Below are positions 1-10,849 of a stretch of DNA of 64,000 bases, piece after piece. The notes beneath the pieces are model-generated. The model was not told where the DNA came from. It made no database searches and saw only the letters and a program-made list of their open reading frames with translations. The first letter of the stretch is position 1; every line of letters begins with the position of its first letter. The stretch is from the NCBI GenBank assembly GCA_002794775.1, contig NBAY01000067.1, positions 1 to 64,000 on the forward strand, in the 5' to 3' direction. The translations under genes were made by a program, and so were the position numbers. The stretch comes from Porodaedalea pini. Its lineage: Eukaryota > Basidiomycota > Agaricomycetes > Hymenochaetales > Hymenochaetaceae.

Positions 1-1102
1 TAGTCATTGAGATATGTGGGCCAGGATACCTTGTCCATTTGCACTCCTCTCACCCTCCTCATTTCTTCCACAACCTCTTTCTCAATCATGCATTCTTCCA
101 GGCAGTGGTGAATTCAATTGAACCTGTCTTCCAGTTGACCTCTGGGTTGTGATGTTGAAGCCAATCATAGCCCAGGAATATGTTTGATGATGCCAGGGAT
201 GTTACTGCAAGGACGATCCTTTGCTTGTGATGTCCAATCATTAGCTCAACGTTAACATATTCCCTGATCAAGCCAGCCTTGTTGTGCATGCCATCAGCAT
301 TGAGCACTGTGAGGGGCCTGATATAGCGCTTGGTCTCTAACCCATACTGTTCAATGAACCCTATGTCAATACATGATCCTGTGCACCCAGAATCCACAAA
401 GGCATGCACATCCACCTCTTTCGTCTCACCCTCTATGCTATGTCTGACATTCAGGAGGAGGTCCAGCTGGCATCCACCAGTTCCCCTCATGAACAGTTGC
501 TCATACTCGTCATTTTTGTTTACACTGGTGGGGGCTTCATAATCAGAAAAGTCATCAATGTTGTTTGCATCTATGTATTGTACAGATGGTTGACTATATT
601 TTATCAAGTCTGGATTCAAAGTCCCTTGTTCTTCTTGGTCAGTTACCCTGATGGCTATGCCTGACCACTCACAAAATCCTGTGAGTCAATGACCTCTTCG
701 TCATTGCCTTCTTCCTCCACATAGTCCTCCACCGTTGACCTCCAAGTGTCTATGACTTCCTCGAAGGCTGACTCCTTCATCACTCCCAGCTTGTCGGCAA
801 GAAGGTGACGCTTGCTGGGCACCATCATCTGCAGCATGTGCTGCACAATCATTTGTCCTTGCAGGCACTTGTCCTTGAAGTGACCCAGCTGGCCACAGAT
901 CCAGCATGCCTGTCATCGTTGCACCTCGTTCATCGAGATGTCCATTGGCTGACCAGCGCCTCCAAAGGTGACGCCTGTTGCATTGCATTTGTCAACATGG
1001 GGGGCTGCGATCGGATAGCGAGGAGGTGGTGCCTGCTGTTGTTGTTGGCATGGTGGAAGCAGAAACGCACGACCTTGTTGGATCACCCAGATCTGCTGTT
1101 CA
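1..1102 (-). pseudogene. Decayed Ty3/gypsy gag-pol relic (protease and gag C-terminal part)
   Basis: The minus strand carries a retropepsin domain (active-site DSGCTG around 360-395) followed upstream by the C-terminal part of gag. The gag zinc knuckle at about 880-920 is already broken. The sequence closely matches the protease/gag part of element D (40550-41136 and 42071-42600), so it belongs to the same chromovirus family. It is dead: protease and gag are out of register, the -1 heptamer GGGTTTT reads GGATTTT here, a one-base deletion near 107 shifts the frame after the protease, and many CpG sites have become TpG or CpA. The relic leaves the window at base 1, and its gag stops at about 1102, where a hairpin element begins. 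The missing upstream half of gag is very probably 7313-8399. Confidence 0.85.
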
Positions 1103-1282
1103 CTTGAGGTAGTGGGCCATTGGGATGGCAAGCTACAATTACTGTTTTCTGTGTCTTTCATTTTATATGAGAAGACTAAAGCTTGAAAGTTATACTAAAA
1201 CATTATTCTCATTAGTGAATTATTTACTATCCAGTAAACAGTAATCATAGCTTACCATCCCAATGGCCCACTACCTCAAGTG
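1101..1282. mobile_element. MITE-like hairpin element with about 50-bp terminal inverted repeats
   Basis: The left end (1101-1150) starts CACTTGAGGTAGTGGGCC and the right end (1232-1282) ends as its near-perfect reverse complement, GGCCCACTACCTCAAGTG. About 80 bp of AT-rich sequence lies between the arms and there is no coding potential. The size and structure fit a miniature inverted-repeat element. I could not find a convincing target duplication, because the outermost bases on both sides are themselves complementary. It sits exactly where the gag relic at 1-1102 breaks off. Confidence 0.6.
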
Positions 1283-1442
1283 ATTGAGTAGATAAGAGAG
1301 GAATATGAACATGCCAACAAGTGATTTCGGTGATGAGGGCACCTGCCCAGAGCAAGGAGTGACTAAACATGGGAGTAGGGTAAAAGAAAGAAAGAAAGAA
1401 AAGAAAAAGGGCAGGAATCCGAACTTATACATGTTCCAAGAT

Positions 1443-2187
1443 TCACAAGTCTGGACCGACAGCATCTACAACATACAGCACCTGCTGTGGCCTCACAAAG
1501 AAACCTCAATACTCTGCGTTTGACACGTCCGACACTGATGGCGACGCGCTACGGAAATGCTTCTTGTGGTCAACGCTGAGCTGCTCCCCCTCACGCTTCG
1601 TGCCCTTCCAGCCACTGAAAATGCTAGTGCCATAGCTATTCGTCAAATCAACGCATCGCCGGCGGGTCATGCGTTGGTCGTCGCCCCATTCCGATGCTAA
1701 AGTCCTAACGTCAAAGTAGCGCACGCCACCCTGGCGACCCTCCAGCTGATCGTCTGCCTAAGCACCGCCCACGGGCATCTCGATGCCGACCCATGGCCCG
1801 CTCTCACCCTCAACCTCGCTGATATAACGGGCGAATGCGCGGAACCGCTTCCGCTTTGAAGTAATGATACATGGAATGCCAATGTCAAATGTAGCACCAC
1901 GGGGTTGCAGCATGACCGTCTCGCTTGCAGACGCCGTCTCCCCCGCAGGTACTCGATTGAGGGTAATGGTGTCATTCGATTCCTCGCGCTGCAATGTAGC
2001 ACGAGTTATATTTGATCCGTTGTCGCTCGACCGCAGAGATCGGTTGCCTGCAATGCTGGCATCTGCCCGCCCTTTCCCCTTACCCTTCCTTTTAATTGCC
2101 AATGTACTGCCTGTATTGGGAGGATCTTCAAGGTCAATATTTTCCTTAGATGGCATTTTCGGCATTGGCAAAGCTTTCCAGCAACGT
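1443..2187 (-). pseudogene. CAP-Gly-like protein, C-terminal part (broken)
   Basis: The minus strand encodes a lysine/serine-rich linker followed by a CAP-Gly/SH3-like segment with motifs FDIGIPCIITSKR, FARYISEVEGESGPWVGIE and GVRYFDVR, then a tail ending ADAVGPDL-type residues at 1443. From memory this arrangement resembles basidiomycete CAP-Gly-type proteins; the match is from motif recognition only. The frame is interrupted by a TAG at 1758-1760 just after WVGIEMPVGG, a frameshift before GVRYFDVR, and a TGA at 1506-1508, so it is a pseudogene. It is the continuation of 4405-5880. A segment of RPB1 (2188-4404) lies between the two halves. Confidence 0.65.
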
Positions 2188-4404
2188 AGTTCATCGTAAG
2201 TTTTCTGTCAAGCATCTTCGAGCGACCGAGCTCAAGACGAAGTGGCCATGGCGACTGGAGATGAAGACCCGACTCAATTTCCTCGTCGGGAATGGCGAAG
2301 AATGCATCAACAAACTCCTTATCCTCCTCAATAATCATCGTACTTGGATCAGGATCGTAGCAGATCTCGACCGCCGCTGTAACGGTACGCAGCGATGTGT
2401 ACGCAAGTTCTATTTGCACCGACTTGGCCCTTGTGTCGACAGCAGCAATTTCTGGGTCCAGGTAAACTGTGAGCGACGGAGTCTTGATATGTGGTGATGT
2501 TGATGATTTCTTTAAGACGCGGCACACCGAGCGTGACATTTTACTCGAAACACCAGCGTAATGGAAGGTATTTAATGTCATCTGCGTCGCCGGCTCACTG
2601 ATCGACTGGGCAGCAAGTGTGCCGCACATCTCGCCCGGATGAGCGACCGACTCGTTGAACTTCGTCTCCACCTCTGTTGAGATGGAACTCCTCTAGGACT
2701 GGACACGCGATAAAAGTCGCCCGAAGGTGCATGCGGAATGCAACAGAAGTGTTCTCGGCAGCCTCCTTTATTAAAAGATCATCGCCGCGCACAACGATGA
2801 GGCGGTACGCCAGCTACTGCACCTGCTCAATGATGTAAACCGGCTCCAGATCGCTCGGTTTTCTGCGGTCGATATGGAAAGTCTGCATTGCGTTCTGCAT
2901 GATGCAGTTCAGGTTGACAGGAAGATAGGGCAGCGGAATTGTCACGGCCCGGAAAAATGAATTCACGGAGCAATTTACGATCCTCATGAAGATGGTCATA
3001 TTCCTCATCGAGTTTTTGCTGGAGCTCAAGGGATGAGTCATCGATACCGACTTGCAAAACACCAGGAAGGAATCCACCCTTCGGGTCAGTGACGTCGACC
3101 CGATAGCGATGTTCGAACTCGCGATCATTGATACCAAATGTTTTGATCGTTTGCTGTTCAATAAAAGCACCGTCCAGTGATTTTCGTACAGTCCCGTCGT
3201 AGCAGACAGCCACGTCTTCGAGTGCCTTTACAAGTCGACACTGAATGTAACCAGTCTCGGCCGTCTTGACAGCGCGCCTCTGGGCTAAAGTCATCCTTCG
3301 TAAAGTGAGATAGTGTGCGATGTCTGAAGCCAAATGGGATTCGCTTCCCTTCAATGGACTGCTGACCAACACAGACGGACATCTGCGAGATGTTAATGAA
3401 CGAACCCTTCGAGCCCGCGACAACCATCTGTTTGTCATTGTTGTCCTCCTTCAGGTTCTTCTCTGTGTATTGACCGGAGTGGTCACGCGTCAAGTTGAGC
3501 TCGCGTTCGACTCGACTCTCGAACGACTCGCGAATAGTCATACCCGGTGCAGCCTTCAGACGGTCGCTAGATGCATATTCAATGGCCTGCACGACATTCT
3601 GCTTCCGCATCTTGATCTGCTCCGTGATGTACGCCATTGTCTTCTTATCCGCGACCGCATCATCAATGCCTATATTGAATCCATTGTAGAACAGCCAGTA
3701 ATTAACGATCTGCTGAAGACCAGTGAACAGCGTACGAGTCGCCTCGGGACCTTTTTCGTGGAAGACGACGTGGATAAGACCGCCTTGCGACGCTCCAACC
3801 GTCTTCTTCTCCACGATACCAGAGATGATCTCGCCATTTTCAATGAGCATGGCAGCGTCGAAAACGGAGCTCGAAGATTTCGGATCAGGCGAGCGATATA
3901 TGTTTATTCCGCGAGGAATCGTCATACTAAGAATCTGTTTGCCCGTCCATGATGGCTTTGGCTTCAAGATCGCCGGCGTCGGAATCGTGCCGTCCCAGTC
4001 CGGCACCCACAGCAGGATGTTTTGCACCTGCACCCAGTCGAGGAAGCTATCCCGTAGAGTGAATTTCCGGACACCGCACAACGTGTCCTGTACGATGCCC
4101 ATAACAGGTTTGTTCGCCTGCGGCGAGACGATCTGCTTCGCAACCTATGCAATTTAACTGAGCTCGGCTCTCGTCTCTTCGCTCTGAGGAACGCTGGATG
4201 GAGCTGAGAAAGAGATGTAAGGCTAATCTTAAAAGTGACATACTGCATGTTCATCTCATCGCCATCGAAATCGGTGTTATACGGTGGAGTGACGGAAAGA
4301 TTTAGACGAAAGGCTAAGATACACCAATCAGCGACCATACAATGAGTTAAAGGTGGATAAACACGTACTAGAGTAAAGCATAAGTCGCACGCGATGCCTC
4401 GCCG
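2188..4404 (-). pseudogene. RPB1 (RNA polymerase II largest subunit) internal fragment
   Basis: Very strong similarity to the central part of RPB1. In order it shows HRVR, FRLNLSVTPPYN, the catalytic-loop motif NTDFDGDEMN (NADFDGDEMN in functional enzymes), the pore/funnel region with [18 protein letters not shown] and [17 protein letters not shown] motifs, [13 protein letters not shown], then [11 protein letters not shown] and [13 protein letters not shown] near the trigger loop, ending at MNYVAGK. At least two introns are kept (GTACGTG...TTAG before the loop and GTATGTC...TCAG after it), so this is a DNA-level copy and not a retrocopy. It cannot work: stops TAA 4154-4156 and TAG 4145-4147, several frameshifts, loss of about 31 residues that include the start of the bridge helix, and loss of about 13 residues after the GTVR motif. 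Neither protein terminus is present. It lies inside a CAP-Gly-like pseudogene in the same orientation. Confidence 0.92.
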
Positions 4405-5880
4405 GAGAAGGCTTCTTCTCATTCGACTGCAGGGGACTTCTTCGTCGTTGTCTTCTTCCCTCCAGCTGTTGCCACAGATGCAGTTGATCGATTTGTATTC
4501 ACCGACGGTGACTTTCGAATGACGGACGTCTTGTTCACTGTTGTTTTCGTAGATACTGTAGTAATGGGCGACACCTTCCGTGTGCGCGACGCCGCGTTTA
4601 CCGTACTAATTAGTGCCGCACTCGTTTCAGAGACCGTGGGGCCGTCCTTTCGGTAGTGCCGACGCCGGCGTTTTAGGAGATCTTGAGGTTCCGGTGCTGC
4701 ACATCGAGGTCGTTGACGTGGTCGAGACTTTCCTCGACCAAGAGAGTCCCGCGGAGTCATATTGTCACGAGGCGTCTTGAATGTAGACTCGCGTGTTGAA
4801 GCCCCGCTCCTGCTGCTGGACATTGACACATTCAAGAGCGAGGATGTCGGTCGCGAGGGCGGATGAGGTGGACGAAGAGTACCTTGCTGGCCTGCAGTGG
4901 CGGCATTTCTGCGGATAGTCGATGCATGTGAACGAGCAGATGAAACAGAGGCGGCGACAGATTTTGGTCTTCGCACGGAGACGACGTTTGGGAGTTTTAT
5001 ACCCGTAACACTCGCGGTGTCTCCTGTGTCTTTCCCAGTTGTGCGTGGAGAGCAAGAAGCTACATCGGGCCGTCGAGAAACCACAGAAGATGACGTGGTA
5101 GAGCGCGCAAGGGACGAGGTCGAGCCCTTTAGTCGTGGGCTTTCTTGTTCGTCACCCTCCCCATCCACGTCCATACCTGAAGTATACGAGAGTGCACTCG
5201 GTGCCCTATGGACGCTTGGAATCGTGCTACGCAGGGTGGACGGCACAAATTTCGAGTCTGGCCAGCTCTCCTTACGCTCACGCTCCATCGCAGTGGTAAG
5301 GCGCAATGACGTTCGGCTAGTCGTCGACGCAACGCTGCGCGCTACGCTCCGGACAGATGCGCTAGACGAGGTGACAGCTGCATCCCCGCGAGCAAGGTCC
5401 TTGTTCAGCACGTTCGTACGAAGCGAATGCGACGTGCTTATGCTATCGCGCTCAGTGGTGTCTTCGACCCTGCTGAGAGTAGGGCGAAGGCCTGCTCGCG
5501 TAAGCGGCCCACGCACCGTGTTGGAGTTGCTCGTCGTCGGCGTTAGAAGATCTTCGACCGGGATGTTGATCTCTGTAGATTGTTACTAGCAATACCATCG
5601 CTGATCTCCTTGATCCCCCAACTTTCCAGCGCATCGAAGCCACCCTCGTTCCGGATACTGACCCAGCGCCTTCGCATCCAGCGAAGTAGATCCATACGAG
5701 TCTGTTCAACTTGCACACGGATGTGGATGATGCTTGATAAGAGGGTCTCGCTTGGTTCCATAGGGTACTGACGAAGAAGAATTGCGGAAACGAGAGTCTG
5801 CGAAGGAATGAGCACAATAATAACCCCGATTATATTTTAATACTCACCTGATAGAGCATGCCAGCATTCGACTCCGCCAT
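4405..5880 (-). pseudogene. CAP-Gly-like protein, N-terminal part
   Basis: Exon 1 begins at the ATG at 5880 (MAESNAGMLYQ) and is followed by a normal GTGAGT...TTCGCAG intron of about 50 nt. The next exon encodes TLVSAILLRQYPMEPSETLL, a tryptophan-containing helical segment and EGGFDALESWG. A 23-nt GT...AG stretch near 5570 then restores the frame into INIPVEDLLTPTTS, after which a long Ser/Thr/Arg-rich, probably disordered region runs to 4419. The open frame stops immediately before RPB1 sequence begins. The expected C-terminal CAP-Gly part is found beyond RPB1 at 1443-2187, so the gene was apparently one unit before RPB1 DNA came between. This upstream part is still mostly open. Its start lies 33 bp downstream of the stop of the BTB-like gene on the same strand. 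Identification as one gene is an inference from motif order. Confidence 0.55.
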
Positions 5881-5912
5881 GCCCCTCCGTACAGCTTCCA
5901 TAACCACACAAC

Positions 5913-6779
5913 TCACTCCCCGTCCTCAATCCGTCCTAGCCCATCATTCTCCATAATCTCAACCCACTCGCGCTCATTCAAACACTTCTCCACCTCGTTG
6001 CAAAGCAGCGCATCCACAAAACCCCCTTGCTGTCATAACCATTTCTCTCACACCCTCTACCCAAGCGTCGCGCACAGAGTTGACCTTCACTAAGGCCGCA
6101 TGCGCAGCGAAGAGCAAAGGAAACGCATTCTGCGGGAGCGCACGCTTCTTCAGGCCGGTCATCAACCCATCTTTCGTCTTCTGCGGGAGTGTAGCGAAGT
6201 CCGGTGTGCACTAGCCCTCTCCGAAAAGACCAACAAGGGCGCGCCGCGCTCCGCGCTCAAGGTATGTGTTCTGCACGTCTGGACGCACGGAAAGCGGTGT
6301 CCAAATCATATGAACGGTTTCTGAAGCTGGGCGTGCCAGAGCACATGGAGGCCGGGTAGGGGAACTCAACGCCAAGGTTGAAAGAGAGTGCAGATGACAT
6401 CGGCATTGGAAGAAACGGTGTCGGAGAGGCAGTGAACGGAAGTGGGGACGCGATAGGTGCCGGCCGGAACGAGAATTGGCACGCCTGGAAACTGGGTAGT
6501 GCACGAGCATAAACGATAGCTAGCATCTGTCAGTCTCAAGGACAGGTGGTAGGTTCTGCGCTTGTGCCCACCTTTATGTCCCCAAACCTCCGAGTCCGCG
6601 TTGCTGCCTTTCGTCCATTGCGTCCTCATCCAGTAGATCCCAGATGACGTCTGGGAAGTGATCTTTCGTGTGATATGAAAGAGTGATTGGAAGTCCTCTT
6701 GCCATGCTGTCGTCGACCTTTTTGTTGCCTCGAGCAGTGCAGGTGGGCAGGCAGGCAGCTGTGACGGGACGGCTACCAT
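5913..6779 (-). pseudogene. BTB/POZ-like hypothetical protein, frameshifted
   Basis: The ATG at 6779 opens MVAVPSQLPACPPALLEATK, followed by a WQEDFQSLFH segment and EVWGHK. A 46-nt intron (GTGGGC...CTGACAG) separates this from AIVYARALPSFQ. The pattern W-x-HKAIVYARAP is typical of fungal BTB/POZ-like domains, where the domain core follows the VWGHKAILYAR stretch. A proline-rich stretch and a helical C-terminus ending GRIEDGE follow (stop 5913-5915). Reading the full length requires moving between all three frames: at least three frameshifts lie between about 6650 and 6000, so it is a pseudogene. The BTB assignment rests on short motifs only. Confidence 0.45.
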
Positions 6780-7312
6780 GAGAAGCAGTGATGTAGTGTG
6801 ATTAAGAAAAAAGCAGAGAAATCCCAAGAGAAATTTGAAGGAGACAATTCAGCTCAAGTGTACCTCCCACTGAGGAACATATGAGGGAGCGAAGCGAGTG
6901 TCTTTGCTGCAGTGAGACAGACTCGTCGACAACCGCAAGTCTGCTGAGGTTGGAGATCACATGTTGGCACTGTCGTCAACTTTGCTTTCGACCGATTTTT
7001 AATTCAACCAGGCCACTTTATTTTACAAAAAATACATAGACAGATAGAGAATTGTCTGAAGTTTTTTTACTTGCTTCAAGCTTGCAATTTGGATGGTTTA
7101 ATAAAATTAAATATGCCAATGAAGAAAGTGAGCACTGTACAGCCACAAAAGCAGTGAACGACTTCATCGCCACTGCTCAATTTAGCAGAAAAGGGGTCCA
7201 AAATTAACATATATGGTATGCCATCAGCTTATAAAAGCTGACAAAAACCCAAATCGGGCTCCCTAACTTTGCCCACAACAAAAGACGATACTTCGTAAAC
7301 TCAGTAATCGTA
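6780..7312. other. Non-coding stretch, nothing recognised
   Basis: About 530 bp without a credible reading frame. It is AT-rich from about 6990 and holds no clear repeat, TIR or promoter. It may contain the upstream region of the BTB-like pseudogene and the right edge of the block that interrupts the gypsy gag. Confidence 0.4.
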
Positions 7313-8399
7313 ACCCCAGTCGATCTCAATCGCCTTCTTTTTCCAGTCATCATATGTTGTCGGGACTGGTGTCAACCTCAACACTCCACAAACCACCTCA
7401 ATGTTCATTGCACACTTCAGGCAGTCGCAGATGATGACATCATCCATCAGACCCGCCATCGTGATGATTATGTCGAGCTTCTGGAAGAACTTGTCAGCTG
7501 TGAGGTCCCTCTGGACCTTGGTTTGGAACTCCACCAGTGCTTTCTCCTTTTGGTTCAGATCGTTGAACAAGGTGTCTAGTCATTCTTGGAACCTGGTCCA
7601 GCTATCTGTGAAACTCACAACACCATTTGTCATGAATTCCTCAATGTAGTTTTGCACTCACATTGCTGCGTTGCCACCCTTGAGGTAGGAGAGGGTGAGG
7701 TAGATCTTGCTCGACAACAAGGGGTATTTCATAGGGTTCGCCAAGATGAAGAGAGTGACTTCACATCTGAAGTCGAGGTAGTCATTGCCACCAGTGAATT
7801 CATGTGGTTAGGCAATGTCAATTGAGGGAGCCTGAGCGGCGAGGGTGTGTGTCACCTGATGGGTAAAGGCCCCTGCTACAATGGCAGCGATCTGTTCTAG
7901 CTGTTGTTGGCTGAAGCCTCCCATTGACATTGTTGGTACTGGTGTGCATGACAGGCGCTCAGGGGGAGTTGGCAATGATGAGTCTCTACAGAGTGTACAA
8001 TAGCCTCCTGGTTCGCTAGGGAGGACGACCAATGATGTTGAGACTGTAGGTGATGATGGTGCATGAGGAGGCTGAGGTGCCCACCGAGTTCATTGGCCTT
8101 GTTCGTCAGTCGAATACCAAGTGTGCCTAGTGTCACTCCACCAGATGTTATGGGTGATGTGATTTCTATCATCCGCTATGTACAAATGTCATTTGTCATT
8201 GTAGCGCAAGGAGGAAGGGAGAGCCTGTTGCTGTTCCTCTGTGAGATCTATCTTGACTAGGCCAGAGGGGGAACAGGGATGGGCTGGTTGTCCAGATGAA
8301 TGTTATGCTGATGAAGGACAGGTTCATCAGCAAATTTGATGATGAGATGGAAGGAGGCTGCCAAGATAACAATCGACAACAATGTTGATGACTGCATGC
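7313..8399 (-). pseudogene. Decayed gypsy gag, N-terminal half
   Basis: The minus strand matches the first two thirds of the gag of elements A and B: GGFSQQQLEQIAAIVAGAF near 7900, EKALVEFQTKVQRDLTADKFF near 7540, and TPVPTTYDDWKKKAIEID at the downstream end. It stops at about 7313 exactly where the gag relic at 1-1102 resumes in the intact proteins. CpG sites are largely converted and there are several stops and frameshifts. The upstream end is cut at 8399, where repeat X begins, so leader and LTR are missing. The two pieces are probably one old element split by the 1101-7312 block. Confidence 0.8.
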
Positions 8400-9081
8400 T
8401 GTGGAGATCCCAATGCCACTAGCCTTGGAATCGGCTCTGTTAGGTTCAACTCAACTCAGGACAGTCTTACAAGTATCCCCAATGCATTTCAGGACACTTT
8501 CAGTGTTTGGCTGGATTAACTTGACGCATACAGCTTGGTTCTGCACTGGTGAGCCACCAAAGTCTGTTTTGGGTCACATCTGGTATTGTTCCAAGCCTCC
8601 CAAAGCTTAATTACTCATGTTCTCGAGTTCCGGCTCCAAGTTCCAGCTGTTTGGTTTTGTTTGGCTAGAGCCTCCAGTCTGTCTTTGTGTCCTTTGTACG
8701 CCACTCAGAGGCTCAACCCTCTGTTGGTTATTTAAACACTCATGTAAATGTCTCAAAAATACAAGTTTAGTTCCCCCAAGTCAGTCCCAGTCTTTAGTTC
8801 TTGTCTCCGTCGCCATTCAGTGTCGTTCTGTCTGTTCCGTCTCGAGTCCCGTTTTCAGCCAAATCTTGCTTTCGCTATATCTCCCTCAGTTCTAAACCGT
8901 TTCTCGAGTTCTCTTCAGATTCGTAATTTCTTCTAAAATTGCTTTCGAACACTGTCTTGTCTTGCACGATTCCGAGCCCGTGTCGTAGAGCTACGAAAAT
9001 AGCTTTTTGGTTCCAGGAGTTCCGTGCATTCCGCCAGCTGCAACCAGTGCAACTGCCATATCTCTGTCAATTCTGCATCGC
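8400..9081 (+). repeat. LTR-like repeat X, copy 1 (left part)
   Basis: This sequence recurs in inverted orientation at 25560-25731 and 31960-32420, where chromovirus B interrupts it. In both copies the repeat is followed, in its own orientation, by the same leader sequence (10740-10849 here). In copy 1 that leader leads into the pol genes of element C, so X is best read as the long LTR of the C family. Coding-looking frames here are not supported. The uninterrupted site at 8903-8907 (CTCGA) is the empty version of the B insertion site. Confidence 0.6.
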
Positions 9082-10533
9082 TGTAGCGCTCGATTCGCGC
9101 TTAGGCGTCAGCCGTCCCAGCATACCACCCGCTTTATTTATTATTATATACAGATACAAACCCCATAAACACAGTCAAGCACTTCGTTTCATCACTGTCT
9201 ATCTTACACTTCGCATTTCACACGCTCGAATGGTCACACTCGGCCATTCGAGCGTCAATATACCTTCGAATCTTTCATATGATCCATTAGTAACCTCATA
9301 CATACGTTCAAATACTTTCATACACCCATTCGAACACTCATACCACGTCCTACTCACACTCGAACGCTTCATTTCCTTTATATTCATTCCGCATCCCACT
9401 ATATGCGCGCTCGAGCACTCTTTCCACTTCGTATCCACTCGTTCGAATGCTTATAGCGCAGCCGGATTACGCAGTTGGGCTCAGGGAACGCATCGGGTTC
9501 CACCATGGGTCGCTCGAACGATTCCCGGGCCGTCGACGTTGAATGTATCACGCTCGAACGACCGGATTCCGTCGTTCGCCGCGTTCTCCATGGGGCTCGA
9601 GCGTTATTTATCATCGTCTATCACTTCCAGGGTGCGCATTCGTCGCCATCACGCCCGAGGAACATTCGAGGACGTTCGAATGGAGTTGTTGGATGCACAC
9701 ATGATAAGTTTCTTGGGTTTCATTGGTCTTTTTATTGATGTCGAACCATTATTCCCCTTCGAGTTCATGATTCATCTTGTTCTCGAGTCATTCCATCCAT
9801 AACATACGACTATTCTGACTCGAATACGCACCGCATGCACTCCCCTACCTCCGTATGTACGTTCGACGTCGGTACCGAGCTCGTTTCGCCTAGAGTATAA
9901 ATAGTGCACACCTTTTGTACTCATTCTGTAGAGGGAATACACCCCCAGTTCGCCGCACAGTACACATTTCGAGTCTCATAACTCATTCCCGTCTTCAGTT
10001 CATCTCTGCTCTGCCTTAGCGAGCTTCGCCAACCGCTCGAATAGCATGTTCGGTTCACCACATACGCTCGAAACCGATATTCCAGAGCTCCGAGCGCCCG
10101 ACAAGCCCAACAGGGTATTATACCTGCATACTTCCGTCGCCCCACACGTTCGCCACCTACTAAGAAGTCGCTCGATCGCTTCGGGGTACGCTCGAATGCC
10201 TTCGAGCACCTCTTCGAGCGCGTTCGAACGCTCGACAAACACCATCCAGGGGTTCGGACCATCCGAAACAGGCTGACACGGCCCCCCACCTTCCTCAACT
10301 TCAGACGTCAATCGTTATAGTTATAGGGTCTGCGTTGGGAGCTCGATTCTGACAGAATCGAGCGCTTTGACAAGGTTTCTGAACCAGAAGAGCCACTATC
10401 TCGAGCGTTCGATCACTCCGTTTCTATTTGGTCATCCCTCCTCGACTATCGAGTCACCGCAGTCTCCCTTGGGAAGAATATAGATTCGCCCTCGAGTCGA
10501 CCGTTTGGTCTACAAAAGAGTCTGCATCGCGAT
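9082..10533. mobile_element. 1.45-kb CpG-rich insertion in repeat X
   Basis: Copy 2 of X reads straight from ...TCTGCATCGC to GTCTCGAG, whereas copy 1 carries 1452 bp here flanked by ATCGC on both sides (9077-9081 and 10534-10538), as expected for a 5-bp target duplication. The insert starts TGTAGCGC and holds a TATA-like GTATAAATAG at about 9894, so a solo LTR is plausible. However its right end (GCATCGCGAT) does not give the usual CA terminus; a CTACA lies at 10510-10514. It is dense in TTCGAA, CTCGA and TTCGAG words and keeps its CpGs, unlike the sequence around it. No protein is recognised. Confidence 0.5.
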
Positions 10534-10849
10534 ATCGCGTCTCGAGATCTTTTCAGATTCGGAATCTTCTCGACAAATAGTATCGATTTTTGTCTTCACT
10601 GGCGAGTTTCCGAGCCCGGGTTGTCAAGATCATAGTCGCTCTTTGTTCTCTGACTGCATTTAGGCACATTTTGCCGGTCATCCTTTGTACTCACGTCCCC
10701 GAGTTGACACCTAGTCCCGAGTATTCCCCTACACTTCCCTACACTTCCTGACACTATCCCCTCCATCAGACATATTAGAGTGAACCCCCAGTGGCCAAAC
10801 TCAACCAGGTCCAAGTCTGCCAGTAGACCGTACCCTCACCTTTCACCGA
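10534..10849 (+). repeat. LTR-like repeat X, copy 1 (right part) plus leader
   Basis: This matches the inverted sequence at 25228-25555, including the stretch with GTGAACCCCCAGTGGCC and GTCTGCCAGTAGACCGTA. The two copies diverge after ACCTTTCA at about 10849. Downstream here come the element C coding remnants, while in copy 2 the Cys-rich/polyQ gene follows. The LTR end is probably near 10790, where ...CCCCCA is followed by a TGG-starting sequence that could be a tRNA-type primer site, but I cannot fix the boundary. Confidence 0.55.

Noticed and set aside
2188..4404. A functional RPB1 gene
   Set aside because: Stops at 4154 and 4145, frameshifts, loss of the start of the bridge helix, and absence of both termini rule out a working gene.
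1101..7312. A typical Helitron around the host-gene block
   Set aside because: No 5' TC, 3' CTRR or terminal hairpin, and no A/T insertion site could be identified on either strand, so I only call it an unexplained block.
8939..9802. A 287-codon plus-strand frame as a real protein
   Set aside because: It spans the junction between repeat X and the 1.45-kb insertion, has low-complexity composition and no recognisable motif.
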